Source: Tanypteryx hageni
Lineage: Eukaryota > Arthropoda > Insecta > Odonata > Petaluridae
Direction: 5' to 3'
Assembly (NCBI GenBank): GCA_028673005.1
Contig: CM054120.1
Coordinates: forward strand, 72,341,533 to 72,405,532
DNA: 64,000 nt
Made by a program: the position numbers and the translations under genes. The notes beneath the pieces were generated by a model that saw nothing but the letters and a program-made list of their open reading frames with translations, did no database searches and was not told the DNA's origin. Below, piece after piece: positions 12,371 through 22,822 of the stretch. Positions within the stretch are counted from its first letter, which is position 1. Every line of letters starts with the position of its first letter.

Positions 12371-13644
12371 GCAGGGAGGAGTTTTTTAGCCTCGATAACA
12401 CCACCGCCTCTGCCAACACGATCGCAGCGAAAAATTTGATGACTGCTTGAAAAGGAGAATTCACTATCACAGACACACGGGTGTAGCTATGTCTCAGCAA
12501 GCGCGATAACGTGGAAACTCGACAATTCACCAAAGTTTGAGGTAACAGAGGAGATTTTGTTTTCGACACTCCTTACGTTTTGATAGTACGCTCTGAACTA
12601 TTGGAATGCTGACAAAAATTGGGGCCAGGATTTACTTCCAAGTCAACGGTGAGCAACAGTTGGAAAAGGGATAATTTGAGGAGATGGCAGGGCGAAGCAG
12701 GAGCAGCGTACGGTGGCGCTGTCCGGCGGCGCTGTCCGGCGGCGCTGTCCGGCTCCCACGATGGATGGACATTGGGAATATAAGCTCTGAACTTGTCACT
12801 TCCATCCTGCAAACATCCTTCCACATCTCTCTCTGTTGAACTCTTCACTCGCAGAAAAATATTCCTTCTCAGTGATGTGATATAAATAGTTGATAACAAT
12901 CCAACCTGCTTGCTTCAAACTGAGGCCATTCCGATACATAGGTGAGGGCAATTTCAGCGGATATCCAGAGGCACCTCTTCTTGGAAATCCTACGCGTTGG
13001 AACAAAGGCGAGGATGGCGCCATTCAGGATCTCGTACAGTAGTGAGAGTGCTTTGTGCGGGTGAACCGAGCTGCAGGAGGTCCCAGGGCAAGAAGTACAG
13101 GGTGTGGTTTATACCTGGCCATACGGCCTTATTCCTGGATCTGATGTTTCGGTTTGTGGGTGAGGAATGCTGAGAATATTGAGGGAAGGAGAGGGATAGC
13201 ATATATTCCCTTGAGCCCTGGACGATTAAAAAAATATTCAACATGAGGTAACGGAAACCACATTGATGGAAGAATAGACAAAATCCATAGTAGCCAAATT
13301 ACGGGTGGGGTTTAAATTACATTGTAGAAATCCGAGGTCGTGAATGAAAATCTCGATGAAAAATTGATCTTGGCGATTGCTGCCAATACACTCGGTGGGA
13401 GATTCTCAGGCGGTGGATAGAGATTATAATCTCGAAAAGGAATGTATCACATTTCCTAAAGTAAGGGCACGCAACACCGAGTCAAAATAATTTTCAAGGA
13501 CTGATAAGTCGCTATTGGGGGGACGATAAAAAAAGTCCGTAAAAAGTTTATCCTTCCCCGAAGTAAAATTAGGATTAACATCCGCACAAACCTCAGTCCA
13601 AACGATTTCACAGGCGGTTTCCAAATCTATTCTGCACTTTGCGG
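12371..13644 (-). repeat. Satellite monomer 11
   Basis: 1,274-bp unit. The 2A-like site at 12,621-12,644 reads DLEVNPGP, which still fits the general 2A consensus. A GC-rich 13-bp string (ctgtccggcggcg) is expanded to nearly three copies at 12,719-12,752. Confidence 0.85.
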
Positions 13645-14703
13645 GCAGGGAGGAGTTTATAGCCTCGATAACACCACCGCCTCTGCCAACACGATCGCAG
13701 CGAAAAATTTGATGGCTGCTTGAAAAGGAGAATTCACTATCACAGACACTAGCCTATAGCTATGTCTCAGCAAGCGCGATAACGTGGAAACTTGACAATT
13801 CACCAAAGTTTGAGGCAACAGAGGAAATTTTGTTTTCGTCACTCCTTATGTTTTGATAGTATGCTCTGAACTATTGGAATGCTGACAAAAATTGGGGCCA
13901 GGATTTACTTCCACGTCAACGGTGAGCAACAGTTGGAAAAGGGATAATTTGAAGAGATGGCAGGGAAAAGCAGGAGCAGCGGACGGTGGTGCTGTTGGGC
14001 TCCCACGACGGATGGACCTCGTGGATATAGCCTCTTAACTTGTGTTACTTCCATCCTGCAAACATCCTTCCACATCTCTCTTTGTTGAACTCTTCACTCG
14101 CAGACAAAGATACATTCTCAGTGATGTGATTTAAATTGTGGATAACAATCCAACCTGCTTGCTTCAAACTGAGGCCATTCCGATACATTGGTGAGGGCAA
14201 TTTCAGCGGATATCCAGAGGCACCTCTTCTTGGAGATCCTACGTGTTGGAACGAAGTCAAGGATGGTGCCATTCAGGATCTCGTACAGTAGTGAGAGTGC
14301 ATTGTGCGGGTGAACCGAGCTGCAGGAGGTCCCAGGGCAAGAAGTACAGGGCATGGTTTATACCTGGCCAATCGGCCTTATTCCTGGATCTGATGTGTTG
14401 GTTTGTCAGTAAGGAGTGCTGAGATTATTGAGGGGCAGAGAGGGGTAGCGTACATTCCCTTAAGTCATGGTGGCTTTAAAAAATATTCACACCAGAAGAA
14501 ACGGAACCCACATTGATGGAAGAAAAGACAAAATCCAGAGTTGCCAAATTATGGGTGGGGTTCAAATTACATTGGAGTAATCCGAGGCGTTGAATGAAAT
14601 GGTCGATGAGAAATTGATCTTGGCGATCATTGCCGAAATACTCGGTGGGAGATTATTAAGCGCTGGATACATTAAAATCTCCACAAGGAATGTATCACAT
14701 TAC
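13645..14703 (-). repeat. Satellite monomer 12 (terminal, truncated)
   Basis: Last unit, with an intact NPGP site at 13,894-13,917. Satellite identity is lost at about 14,700, immediately before a TTAA that begins a piggyBac-like end. Confidence 0.8.
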
Positions 14704-14741
14704 TTAACCCTTAGTTAGTCGCGTGGGGTCAATATGACCCC
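14704..14741. mobile_element. piggyBac-like terminus (TTAA plus CCCTT end)
   Basis: TTAA at 14,704-14,707 is followed by CCCTTAGTTAGTCGCG and then a palindrome (GGGGTCA-ATA-TGACCCC, 14,725-14,741). piggyBac elements target TTAA and begin with CCCT-type inverted repeats, and some carry such a GGGTCA palindrome. The element would extend rightward and has been overrun by the Jockey relic. No second end was found. Confidence 0.45.
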
Positions 14742-15065
14742 AAGCAATGTTTTTTCTTCAATATCTAAAGAAATGTATTAACAATCTAACTCAAACTTGT
14801 TCTACCTTTGCCGCAATTCAGGGGATGGCTATTGATGTTCCTTCTTCTCACTCGCTTCGCGTCATCCAGCATATTCTCCTTCTCCGTTGGGCCTGGATCT
14901 TCTTTCTCGCTCCTTGGTTGTGTCATTTGGCAGTCTCTGCCATCTGGTGGTATTCTTGCTTTCTTCCCATTCTCGTTCACTTCTCTGCCAGCCCTAAAAT
15001 GGGCCTTCCTTCTGGCAGTTCCTTCTGACAGTTCCTTCTGACTTTCTCACGTGTTGTGTGGTACT
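14742..15065. other. Region without a supported gene; short 13-bp repeat
   Basis: No recognised coding sequence. A 13-bp string (ccttctgrcagtt) is repeated three times at 15,008-15,046, just before the Jockey ORF1, and may belong to that element's 5' UTR. Confidence 0.4.
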
Positions 15066-17067
15066 ATGGATATGCCCAGTGGTGTGATTTCCTCCAAAAT
15101 GGTGCTGCACGGCCAACAGCGGAGGAGCTCGTCACACGGCGGACTGATCGCCTTTAAGGGACCAGACGGCCGCATTAAGAATGTTACTCAGGATTGCCTG
15201 AGAAACATGCTCATCGCTTCCATGCTCCATCCCGAGAGCCCTGAAAACCTCCGGAACTTCTCGCGCCCCACCAGAAGGGACAGCTCGGGTTCTGATTCGG
15301 TAGCCTGCACCGCCAAATAGCCCCAGGCTTCCGTTCAGGGGCCTACTGAGGCCGCTAAAGCTGTCAGGTCTAAGGGGAAGAAGGCAAAGGGGAAAGGCAG
15401 TGCGAAGGCTCCCAAGGCAGGGAGGTCGGAGCCCGAGTCTTCTCTGTCCTCGCCATCTCCAGCACCACTCGCCCAACCTTCCAGTGCGGAACCTGTCTGG
15501 TCTGCCGTTTAGGCTGTGCTGCAACATTCCATCTCTCTAGTTCTTGCTCCTGCTCAGGTGGGTGATGCTGAGCCCATGGAGGCCGAGACCTTGGCTTCCT
15601 TGAAGAGGAAGTTGTCCTGTTTGGAGGACAAGTCTCCAAAGCAGCGACCTATTGCCTCTCCGGAGGCCGTCGCCGTGCAACCGCAGGCTGCTGTTGAGTC
15701 CTCCGCAACGGTTTCTTCCTCTCCTGACCCTGTTGTCTCTGTTGCTCCTCCACCTGAGCCAAAGGAGGCTCTTCCATCCACCTCCTCCTCTGCATCGACG
15801 AGGAAACTGCCCTCGGATGATAAGTTTCCCCCATTGGAGACTATTTCCCGAGATGAGTCGCCCCAGGACCAAGCACCCTTCCAGGAGGTAAAGAGGAGGA
15901 AGAAGGGATCTGGCAAAAAGAAGACCGCCGCTGGCGCAGCCTCCACTGCTGCCCAGCAACCGTCCCTCCCCCGAGTGAGGCCCATTAATGTCTATGGCGT
16001 CAAGGACCACTCGGCGTTCATTGAGATCCTCCAACAGAAGTGCGGCGATGACTTCGAGTTGAACATCCACGATGTCATCGTTCGCACTCCAGAGCAGCGC
16101 CAGGCCGTGATGGAGGAGCTTGGCGCCAGACAACTGGAGTACCTTGGGCATGACGGTTCGGGCGGTGAAGCTCATGGCTCAGCGGGAGGAGGAGGAGGGC
16201 AAGCCGCCGGAAAAAAACCCGGAAAATTATTGCCACCGTAGATAAGACACCTGGGCTTCCCTTCCCTGCACAAAATCACCCACCTGTTGCACTGCAAAGT
16301 GCGAATCGAATATTTGAATATTTTAGGGGAGGATTTGCGCCACAGACCTGTTACCATTGCCAAAAGTTCGGGCACTCCTCCTCGGGTTGCAAAATGGCAC
16401 CAAGGTGCTACAAGTGCGCCGGTTCCCACCTCTCTCGCGACTGCGCGTTGCCTCGGGATGGGCCGAGGATGTGCTGCAACTGCGGGGGTGACCATCCCCT
16501 TACCTTCAGGCAGGGCCCTGTATACCTCAAGGCCCAGGACAAGGTACTTGAAACCAACAGGTGGAACGATGTCTCCCAGCATAAGGTCACCAAGGGGCGC
16601 GTTGCAACCCCGACGGCGGTTGCGTCCAGGCCTGCCAGGGTAGTCCCTGGCAAGAACTTTGCTGCTGCAGTGTCTGGGGCTACCCAGGGCACCCCCGCAG
16701 TTGATTCATCTCTGTCTAATCGAGCCCAGCCGGCGATCCCTCCTCGGCCACCACTAGTTCAGCAGCGCAACACCGCCAAGCACGGCACGGAGAGGAAGCA
16801 CCACAGCCTTCTTAACCTTCTCCACACCAGCCGTCCCAGGCTACAGTCAGCAAAAGAGCTGTGCCGGAGAGTATTCCTGCCCCTTTGCCACCTCAGTCCG
16901 ACACTTCTTTGACCCCCTCCCCTGATACCGATGCGGAGTTATGGGCCACCATTCTTTCTATCGCTAAGGTGCTTCGGTGTTATATTACCAGCCGCCAGGG
17001 ACAGATCCTTCTTTCCCTGCTGGAAGAGCTAGCCTGCTCCCAAACCAGTGATGGCTCCAACGCTTAG
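15066..17067 (+). pseudogene. Jockey-type ORF1 (gag-like, PRE_C2HC and CCHC zinc knuckles)
   Basis: The first plausible ATG is at 15,066. The frame runs through in-frame TAG stops at 15,318 and 15,510. A Ser/Pro-rich low-complexity segment is followed by a PRE_C2HC-like region (VYGVKDHSAF through RQLEY, ~15,990-16,140). A frameshift follows, then three knuckles at ~16,340-16,500: CYHCQKFGHSSSGC, CYKCAGSHLSRDC and a third beginning CCNCGGDH. A second frameshift near 16,850 leads to the C-terminal tail ending at 17,067. In Jockey elements ORF1 binds the element RNA and aids nuclear or telomeric targeting. At least two stops and two frameshifts make this copy inactive. Family assignment is good, clade assignment moderate. 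Confidence 0.75.
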
Positions 17068-18830
17068 GAAAGGCGTGTTGGGGGTAGTGGGGTGGAGTGC
17101 CAACGGTCTGCGCCACCGCGCTTTCGAGCTCCTCTCACTGCTCCTCGACCTTGGAGCCCCCGTAGCGGCTGTCGGGGAAACGAAGCTTCAGCCCCACATA
17201 TCCCTGAGGTGTGGTGGGTGGCACATGTTGAGGAAAGACCGAGCCAATGCCGGAGGAGGAGTGGTGCTCCTCATACATCCCTCCCTCAAATACCAGGAGT
17301 GCCCGCTCCCTGATATGCAACTGTTGGAGGCAGTTGCAGCTGACATCATGCTCGCTAGAGGTAGGCTGCGAGTTGTGGCGGCTTATTACCGCCCGGGGCT
17401 TAATTTTGAGGAGGAGGATGTGAGTGTCCTCTTCCTCCGTGATGGGACACCCACCATTGCCATCGGGGACTTTAATGCCCAGCAACGTAGCTGGAACTCC
17501 GCGACGGTGAATTCAAGTGGTAGGCGACTCCATCAGTTTGCCACTGCGGAGGGCCTCACGGTGGTGGCTTCGACGGCTCCGACCTACGTTCATTCTGATG
17601 ATGTCCTTCACATCGCCATTTTAAGCAACGCCCAGACATCCGTGGAAGTCGGGACGCTGAATGAACTGTCATCGGACCACCTGCCAATCCTACTGCAGTA
17701 TGGCAATCTGCCGGTGAGGCTACCGCCTCTGCAGTGAAGGGACTTTGCCAGGGCTGACTGGGAAGCCTTCCACCTTCATATAGCCAGAGCTTTTCAAGCC
17801 CACCCGGAGGAGCCGGCTACCAGTCAGCAGGTGGACGAGATGGCTACCACCATCTCATCGGTGGTTCAGCAGGCCACTGAGTTAGCCATCCCCACCAAAC
17901 TCACCCCACTGCTGATCTCCCACCGCTTGCCAGAGCCTGTGCGCAGGTTGATAACCTACCGCAACTCTGTGTGCAGGAGATGGCAGCGGCACCGCACGCC
18001 GGACCTGAAGCAACTCCTTGACCGGTTTAACAGGGACGTCAAGGAGGCGATTAGGGAGGTCAAGATGGATGCCTTGGAGGAGTACCTTGCTGGAGTCTCC
18101 TTCGCCGATAATTCGATCTGGAGGGCCTGTCAAGGGCTTAAGGCCACTCAGAGGCGGGACCCTCCCATTCTCACGCCAAACGGATTGGTTTGCTCTGCCA
18201 AGGGCAAAGCCTTAGCCTATGCCGACTATCTGGAGTCCAACTTCCAGCTGAACCCATCAAGTCCTTCCTCTGCAGAGGCAGAGATGCTGGTGGAAGAAGC
18301 CGTGGTGGACCAGAGGAGCGATCAAGGGTTCACTTCCACCCTCCCTCGGATCACTTTCCAGGCTGTGGTGGAGGTCATGAAGGGCCTCTCCACCCATCGC
18401 TCCCCTGGGGAAGACAACATCAACAGCATTACTATCTAACAGCTGCCGGTGGCCGCCGTCGACTACCTGACGGCGCTGTTCAATGGCTGCCAGACGACCG
18501 CACACTTCCCCAAGGAGTGGAAAAGGGCCAAAATCATCGGCATTCCGAAGGCGAGCTTGCCTTCTGGTGCTGTTGATGGCTATCGGCCGATTTCCCTCCT
18601 AATGCCTTCGGGAAGATTTTCGAGCACCTCCTTCTCCCGGAATTTACCAATCGTCTGGCCGCCAACAATGTCAATCCCATGGAGCAGTTCGGCTTTTGCC
18701 GCCAACATTCCACTGTCCACCAACTGGCTAGATTCACCAGCTTCATCACCGATGGGTTCAACATAAGGAAAAAGACGGCTGCTGCCTTCCTGGATATCAG
18801 CAAGGCATTCGACCATGTGTGATCCAATCT
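17051..18830 (+). pseudogene. Jockey-type ORF2 (endonuclease and truncated reverse transcriptase)
   Basis: The start is set at the ATG at 17,051, inside the end of ORF1. Residues ~1-228 are a complete apurinic endonuclease: WSANGL near the N-terminus, GETKL with the catalytic Glu, YYRPG, GDFNAQ and SSDHLPI. An in-frame TGA at 17,735 separates this from the linker and RT. RT blocks seen are the SPGEDNI-like motif, WKRAKIIGIPK, GYRPISLL, QFGFCRQHST and FLDISKAFDHV (catalytic Asp). A TAA occurs at 18,437 and a frameshift near 18,600. Coding ends at FDHV, so RT motifs B and C are missing. ORF2 normally nicks target DNA and reverse transcribes the element RNA; this copy cannot. Confidence 0.8.
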
Positions 18831-19194
18831 TGGTTTAACATTGATGGAGAGAGCGCAGCGCAGATCATGCTGAGGATCGAGTTTATTTCTTGCCTCTCTT
18901 GGTGGTCCTCTTCTTTACATTTACTCTTGCTAGTATTGAAAATTTACAGTTTTTCACTTTGGGACTGGGGGTCATCCGCGGCTCATCATAAGGCCTTCGC
19001 GACACAAGTTCGGGTCGCGATCCTAGGTTTGGGAAACCCTGTCTTAGAGGTTCTCCACCTCTCCATCCCCTGGCGTTGTCAGTCTCTCTACCATCCAATT
19101 TTTTATCAACATGCATGCAAAGACGGGTGATATTACTTGGTAATAAATATTGTAATTCATTCATTCGTGTTCTGTCTTGCGACAGGTCCTACCC
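18831..19194. other. No gene; probable hAT end
   Basis: No coding sequence is supported. The minus strand from 19,043 begins CAGGGTTTCCCAAACC, a form typical of hAT inverted-repeat ends. No partner end or duplication was found. Confidence 0.3.
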
Positions 19195-19540
19195 ATTAAT
19201 TAATTAATTAATTAATTGGTTTTGACTAGGGAATATACATACACGGTGTGGTGGTTTCCCGTTGCCTTGCACACCGGACTCACACACAGAAGGGAGGAGG
19301 GGAAACCCTGTGCCGGCATTTGCCTGCTCTTACGAAGAACACCAGGGGGGCCAACTGCTTAACGTCCCTTCCGAAGGACGGAACAGCTGAATTTGCACGG
19401 TCTCCTCAAACCACGCAAACAGGGGGCCGGGTGACCTTGAGAAAAAATCCTACTCGCGCAGGATTCGTACCCGATGACTTTTTCAAGCATTGAGCGAGTA
19501 GCAGCCAGCGTCCTAACCACTACACCACCGGCACCGCCAA
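19195..19540 (-). mobile_element. tRNA-derived SINE
   Basis: On the minus strand the 5' head carries Pol III box A (TGGTGTAGTGG, 19,517-19,527) and a box B variant (GGTACGAATCC, 19,461-19,471). The body contains a GGGACGTTAAGC string that recurs in many arthropod SINEs. The 3' end is a (TTAA)n tract at 19,195-19,217. SINEs are non-coding and are mobilised by a partner LINE. The head resembles the tRNA-like head of the RTE element at 46.8 kb. No clear target-site duplication was found. Confidence 0.65.
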
Positions 19541-20335
19541 ATTATTCTAATACAATTTGTTTTTAACTACCTAAAAGTTAAATTTATATAAAAAAAATTT
19601 TTTATTTGAGCGTAAATTAGTTTCAACTTCGTGCCTTTAGTTACTTTGTTGAACACTCATTATCCTTTATAATTTTCTCTTTATATTGTTTACAAAAAAC
19701 GAATATGTTGTTGACATATTTTCATTATTGTGATTATTCTAATATCCAGTTTATATCTTTAACTGCTTAGAAGGAAAATCTCTCGGTTATAGTTTTATTT
19801 TGATTTGTTTGTTTTACAAAAAAGTTGTTATATTGTCATTGCTTTTATTATTAAAGTTTAACAAATATTAATACATTAAAATTAATTTTGTCACTTTGGT
19901 GAGATGTCTAATGGGCATGTAAAATGCTAAATAAATCTCTGTATTCCGAATGCATCGTTTCAAATGTTCATACAACGAAATTCTCGGACAATATATTTAC
20001 AAGACATTTTATAAACTTGAATCGCATTCATTTCTAAAAGGGAAAGAAATCAATGAAGATGTGGCATAAGCATGAGTACGTAACAATTTGCGATATGTAA
20101 TCAGCACAGGGATGGGTATGGTGTAGGTTGCATTTTAGGGCCACGCACGAATTAGGGACGTGAACGGAAGAGGGAATGACAGAATGAAATTTTATTTGTA
20201 ATGATAAAGTAGTTTCTAATACATAATGTCAGTATTTATTGTTTTCTTTGGAATATGAATAAGGACTTAGTTACTTCATGCTGCTATTTGGAGTTAAATT
20301 CTTATTAGTATCCACAATAAGGATATGAAAAACCA
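19541..20335. other. AT-rich region, nothing recognised
   Basis: No coding frame of note, no clear repeats and no terminal inverted repeats were seen. Confidence 0.5.
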
Positions 20336-20339
20336 GATG

Positions 20340-20372
20340 TGTATCTCGGCTACAACACAGTTGTCTTCATTG
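20340..20372 (-). ncRNA. Hammerhead-like motif, degenerate
   Basis: The minus strand reads TGAAGACAACTGTG then TTGTAGCCGAGATAC. This is an imperfect form of the (C)TGAAGA-stem-CCGAAA pattern carried by Penelope-type elements. The GAAA box is GAGA. It faces the motif at 20,684 in inverted orientation. Confidence 0.3.
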
Positions 20373-20683
20373 ATAATTCACCGAAAGTAGATTCTAATAA
20401 GAACACATGTTCTGATATTTTCGTTGTCTATATATGGGTGCGGAATGGGAGGTAGAAGTGGGGATTTGTATGTGGGTGTACATTAAGGGTGCGCGTGGGG
20501 GAGGAGGGAGTTCTTGGGCGTGCGAATTTGAAAGGGAAGATAATAAGGGAATGGAAGGTTTATTGCAAGAGGAGGTGGAAGGTGTGTAGCCTGGGTTAAA
20601 ATGCCAAAGATTTTTTCTAAAAAATCAACAAATAAAATACCGACAGACGTGTTCCTTTAGAATATACTTTTTGTGAATTGCCA

Positions 20684-20720
20684 CTGAAGATGGCGGCATT
20701 ATAGCCGAAATGCGAATCTG
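20684..20720 (+). ncRNA. Hammerhead-like motif (Penelope-type)
   Basis: CTGAAGA (20,684-20,690) is followed by a GGC/GCC-closed hairpin and GAAA (20,707-20,710). Active hammerheads have CUGAUGA, so the fourth-position change probably abolishes cleavage. The arrangement matches the copy downstream of the Penelope-like element at 31 kb. Confidence 0.35.
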
Positions 20721-21395
20721 GTTGTTCATAATTTTGTTGTGGCTAGTGGAGATACCCGCGATAAGTACTTAATTTTCCAATTCTTTGATTTTTAAGCGCT
20801 TATTTCTTGCTTACTACCAACCTACTTAAAGGGATTTAGTTTAGAAATGAATTTGTGAATTTTCGGTAAAAAATAATTATTATAATATGCTTTTTTCATA
20901 AAAACATTTCTATTAAGTTATCAACTTATTATTTTTTCGGATTTTTTGATAGAACCTCTAGAAAATCAAGTTATTCTGCATCTGAATATACTTCTTTATC
21001 CATTACTAATAGTCAGATCCCGAGTTACATGGCTTCGATTTACGCTGATTCAGGAATGCGCGTTCTATGTTATGTGGCTAATGCTTCAATTTAGGCAGTA
21101 CCCTGCTTCACCTTTACGCAGTAAGCGCTTTTCCTTAGCTGCGCAGACCAATCCTGCAGCCCATACAACCAAAATCCTAGTCTGTCTTTTTTCAGCTTTG
21201 AAAGCGTTAGCATACCCTCTCGTCTTCTTATTGATTTTCTATCGTTTTTGTTTAATTTAATCACTCAAGAAGTGTAGTAATGGCATCGAAAAAAGCTAGT
21301 GATGTTTTGTCCAAGACAGCGTGTCAATTACACCAAACGATAAATTAGAAGTAAGTTAAGAGAATGGAAATAATTTAAAATCAGGAAAAATTTAT
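20721..21395. other. AT-rich region, nothing recognised
   Basis: One 104-codon plus-strand frame exists at 20,946-21,260 but shows no recognisable domain and no supporting signals. Confidence 0.4.
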
Positions 21396-21399
21396 GCTA

Positions 21400-21460
21400 C
21401 GACCAGGAGTCGAACACGGGTCTTCTGTATACCTCAAAAACAGCGGTTCGCAACCTGGAA
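21400..21460. repeat. tRNA-like box B scrap next to a hAT-like end
   Basis: The minus strand contains a box B-like TGTTCGACTCC near 21,410. At 21,439 the plus strand starts CAGCGGTTCGCAACC, a hAT-style terminal repeat. Both are isolated remnants. Confidence 0.3.
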
Positions 21461-21559
21461 GTCTCGAAAGATTTTGAGGGGGTCGTGGAGATGGAAGTGT
21501 TATGTTTAATAGTTTAAATATTTTAATTTTTAGTTAATTTTATTTGCATGATTTTATAT

Positions 21560-22010
21560 CACAATGAATATTGCCTTGACTGTATTGGCCCTAACATGGT
21601 GGTGTTTCATCTAAAAAAATGACAGAGATTAACTTTTGCTGAACTATAATTTATTAAATTTACGACCCGGGTTTCGAAGCTGTGAGTTAAAGTTAATCTT
21701 TATCGTTTTTCATTATTAATATTAACGAAAATCCTGATTCCCTGTAAGTGTTCCAATCGCATTTTTATATTTGTTGGTAGATGGGTGGGATTAAGCGGGT
21801 GGCGGTAAGGTCGCCAGCCATAATAGGTGGTCGCGACAAGATCGGTTGCCGTAAGAGGAGTCGGCACAAGCATAAATATCTACGATTCGTTACACCAGAA
21901 ATGTCGACCTAGCGATCACCCGAAACTCTTCAAGCGTCCAACCAATTCAAATTCCATAAAAATACGATTCGGTGAACACCACATTTTAGTTTTTCTACAT
22001 TTTTCCACGT
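21560..22010 (+). repeat. Interspersed repeat copy (inverted partner at 50,985-51,345)
   Basis: Segments such as gttggtagatgggtgg, gacaagatcggttgccgtaa and cgacctagcgatcac recur in reverse complement and in the same order at 50,985-51,345. The family was not identified. No coding frame is shared. Confidence 0.6.
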
Positions 22011-22822
22011 TATCTCCTTCGCTGAAGATGTTCCCAAGAAACTCAACAACTAGAAAAACCTCGTCCCTTTGGAAAGTATAAAAATTTCTCGCGACCTTTT
22101 TGTTGTTTCTTTCTTCTCCATATTTTATCCCTGTCGTAACATTTACACGTTCTTCCTAATGCGCAGCAAAAGTTCTGGTAGTTGCGCAGACCGCATTTCT
22201 ATGGATACCCCAGCCTTCCTTTTCGGTGCTGCACGGAATAGCGGGCTGTTCTATTTTCGTGAGCTAAAGCGCACACGATGATACACGAATCTGGACGACA
22301 TTAATCGAAGTTTTTAGTCTCGCCGTAGCATTCGTTGAACGTGGAACGATAGCAGCAAGCGATGAAAATGAATGGCGACTTGGTGCAGGGATCACGTGTC
22401 TATATTAATTAAAATTTACCATCAGAGGCAGTGTCTTTACGACATAAAATGCAAAGAGTACCACAATAGGGGTAAACGGGATAGTGCATTGGCAAAAATG
22501 TGCTCTGTTTTAAAGATGCGGCGTCCAGAAACGACAGTAGATGAAATTTAAAAAAATTAAAAACTGCGCTGCGGATGAAGTATACGTTCGAGAATATGGT
22601 TTTAAGAGAAACTTCGTTTTTTGGACACGTGCTTGACGGAAAGAAGAACCATGTCTAGTGTACAGGTAATATGGGTTTTATTAAGAAACTGGCGTAATTG
22701 CCCGTCATGCATGACGGGTATGCTTGAATTAAGTATTAAGTCCTAGGACGGAATTGTTGCAGTAGTCCTGAAAAGCAGCGATTTAAAAAAAATTTGTTTG
22801 TGAACAAACTTTAATCCAATTT
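22011..22822. other. AT-rich region with an 18-bp perfect palindrome
   Basis: No gene is supported. CCCGTCATGCATGACGGG at 22,701-22,718 is a perfect palindrome. It lies about 100 bp past the end of the Helitron helicase fragment on the minus strand, where Helitron 3' hairpins occur. Confidence 0.4.

Larger units (their letters stand above)
1..14703 (-). repeat. Tandem satellite of ~1.25 kb monomers derived from the 5' part of a CR1/L2-like retrotransposon
   Basis: A landmark string (gcagggagga) recurs at 511, 1760, 3010, 4259, 5509, 6760, 8011, 9262, 9912, 11163, 12371 and 13645. The spacing is 1249-1251 bp except for one 650-bp, one 1208-bp and one 1274-bp unit. Read on the minus strand, each monomer encodes a leader with a hydrophobic stretch, a 2A-like motif (D-V-E-V-N-x-G-P), an endonuclease start (AYYQNVRS, then ALAET), an endonuclease core with GDYNL, and a linker resembling the region between EN and RT in CR1/L2 elements. 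The array is cut by the left window edge and no monomer contains RT. All reading frames are broken. A direct RT-domain search of flanking contigs would locate the parent element. Confidence 0.9.
15008..18830 (+). mobile_element. Jockey-type non-LTR retrotransposon, degraded and 3'-truncated
   Basis: Two consecutive coding regions on the plus strand match the Jockey layout: a gag-like ORF1 with three zinc knuckles, and an ORF2 with apurinic endonuclease and reverse transcriptase. ORF1 and ORF2 overlap by 17 nt (17,051-17,067). The RT ends just after its first catalytic motif (AFDHV), so the 3' half, UTR and tail are gone. GC content is clearly higher than in the AT-rich flanks. Multiple stops and frameshifts show that it is dead. 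Confidence 0.8.

Noticed and set aside
1..14703. Dozens of 60-130 codon frames in the tandem array as separate genes
   Set aside because: They recur in every monomer, are broken fragments of one retrotransposon region or its antisense, and none has a complete domain.
1..14703. CRISPR-like periodicity
   Set aside because: The repeat unit is ~1.25 kb with no short repeat/unique spacer pattern and the context is eukaryotic.
14747..15028. 93-codon plus-strand frame before the Jockey element
   Set aside because: Tryptophan- and leucine-rich, overlapped by frames on both strands, and it lies within a piggyBac-like terminal region. No domain.
15132..16175. Long minus-strand frames opposite the Jockey ORF1
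   Set aside because: Antisense shadows of GC-rich ORF1 sequence with low-complexity composition.
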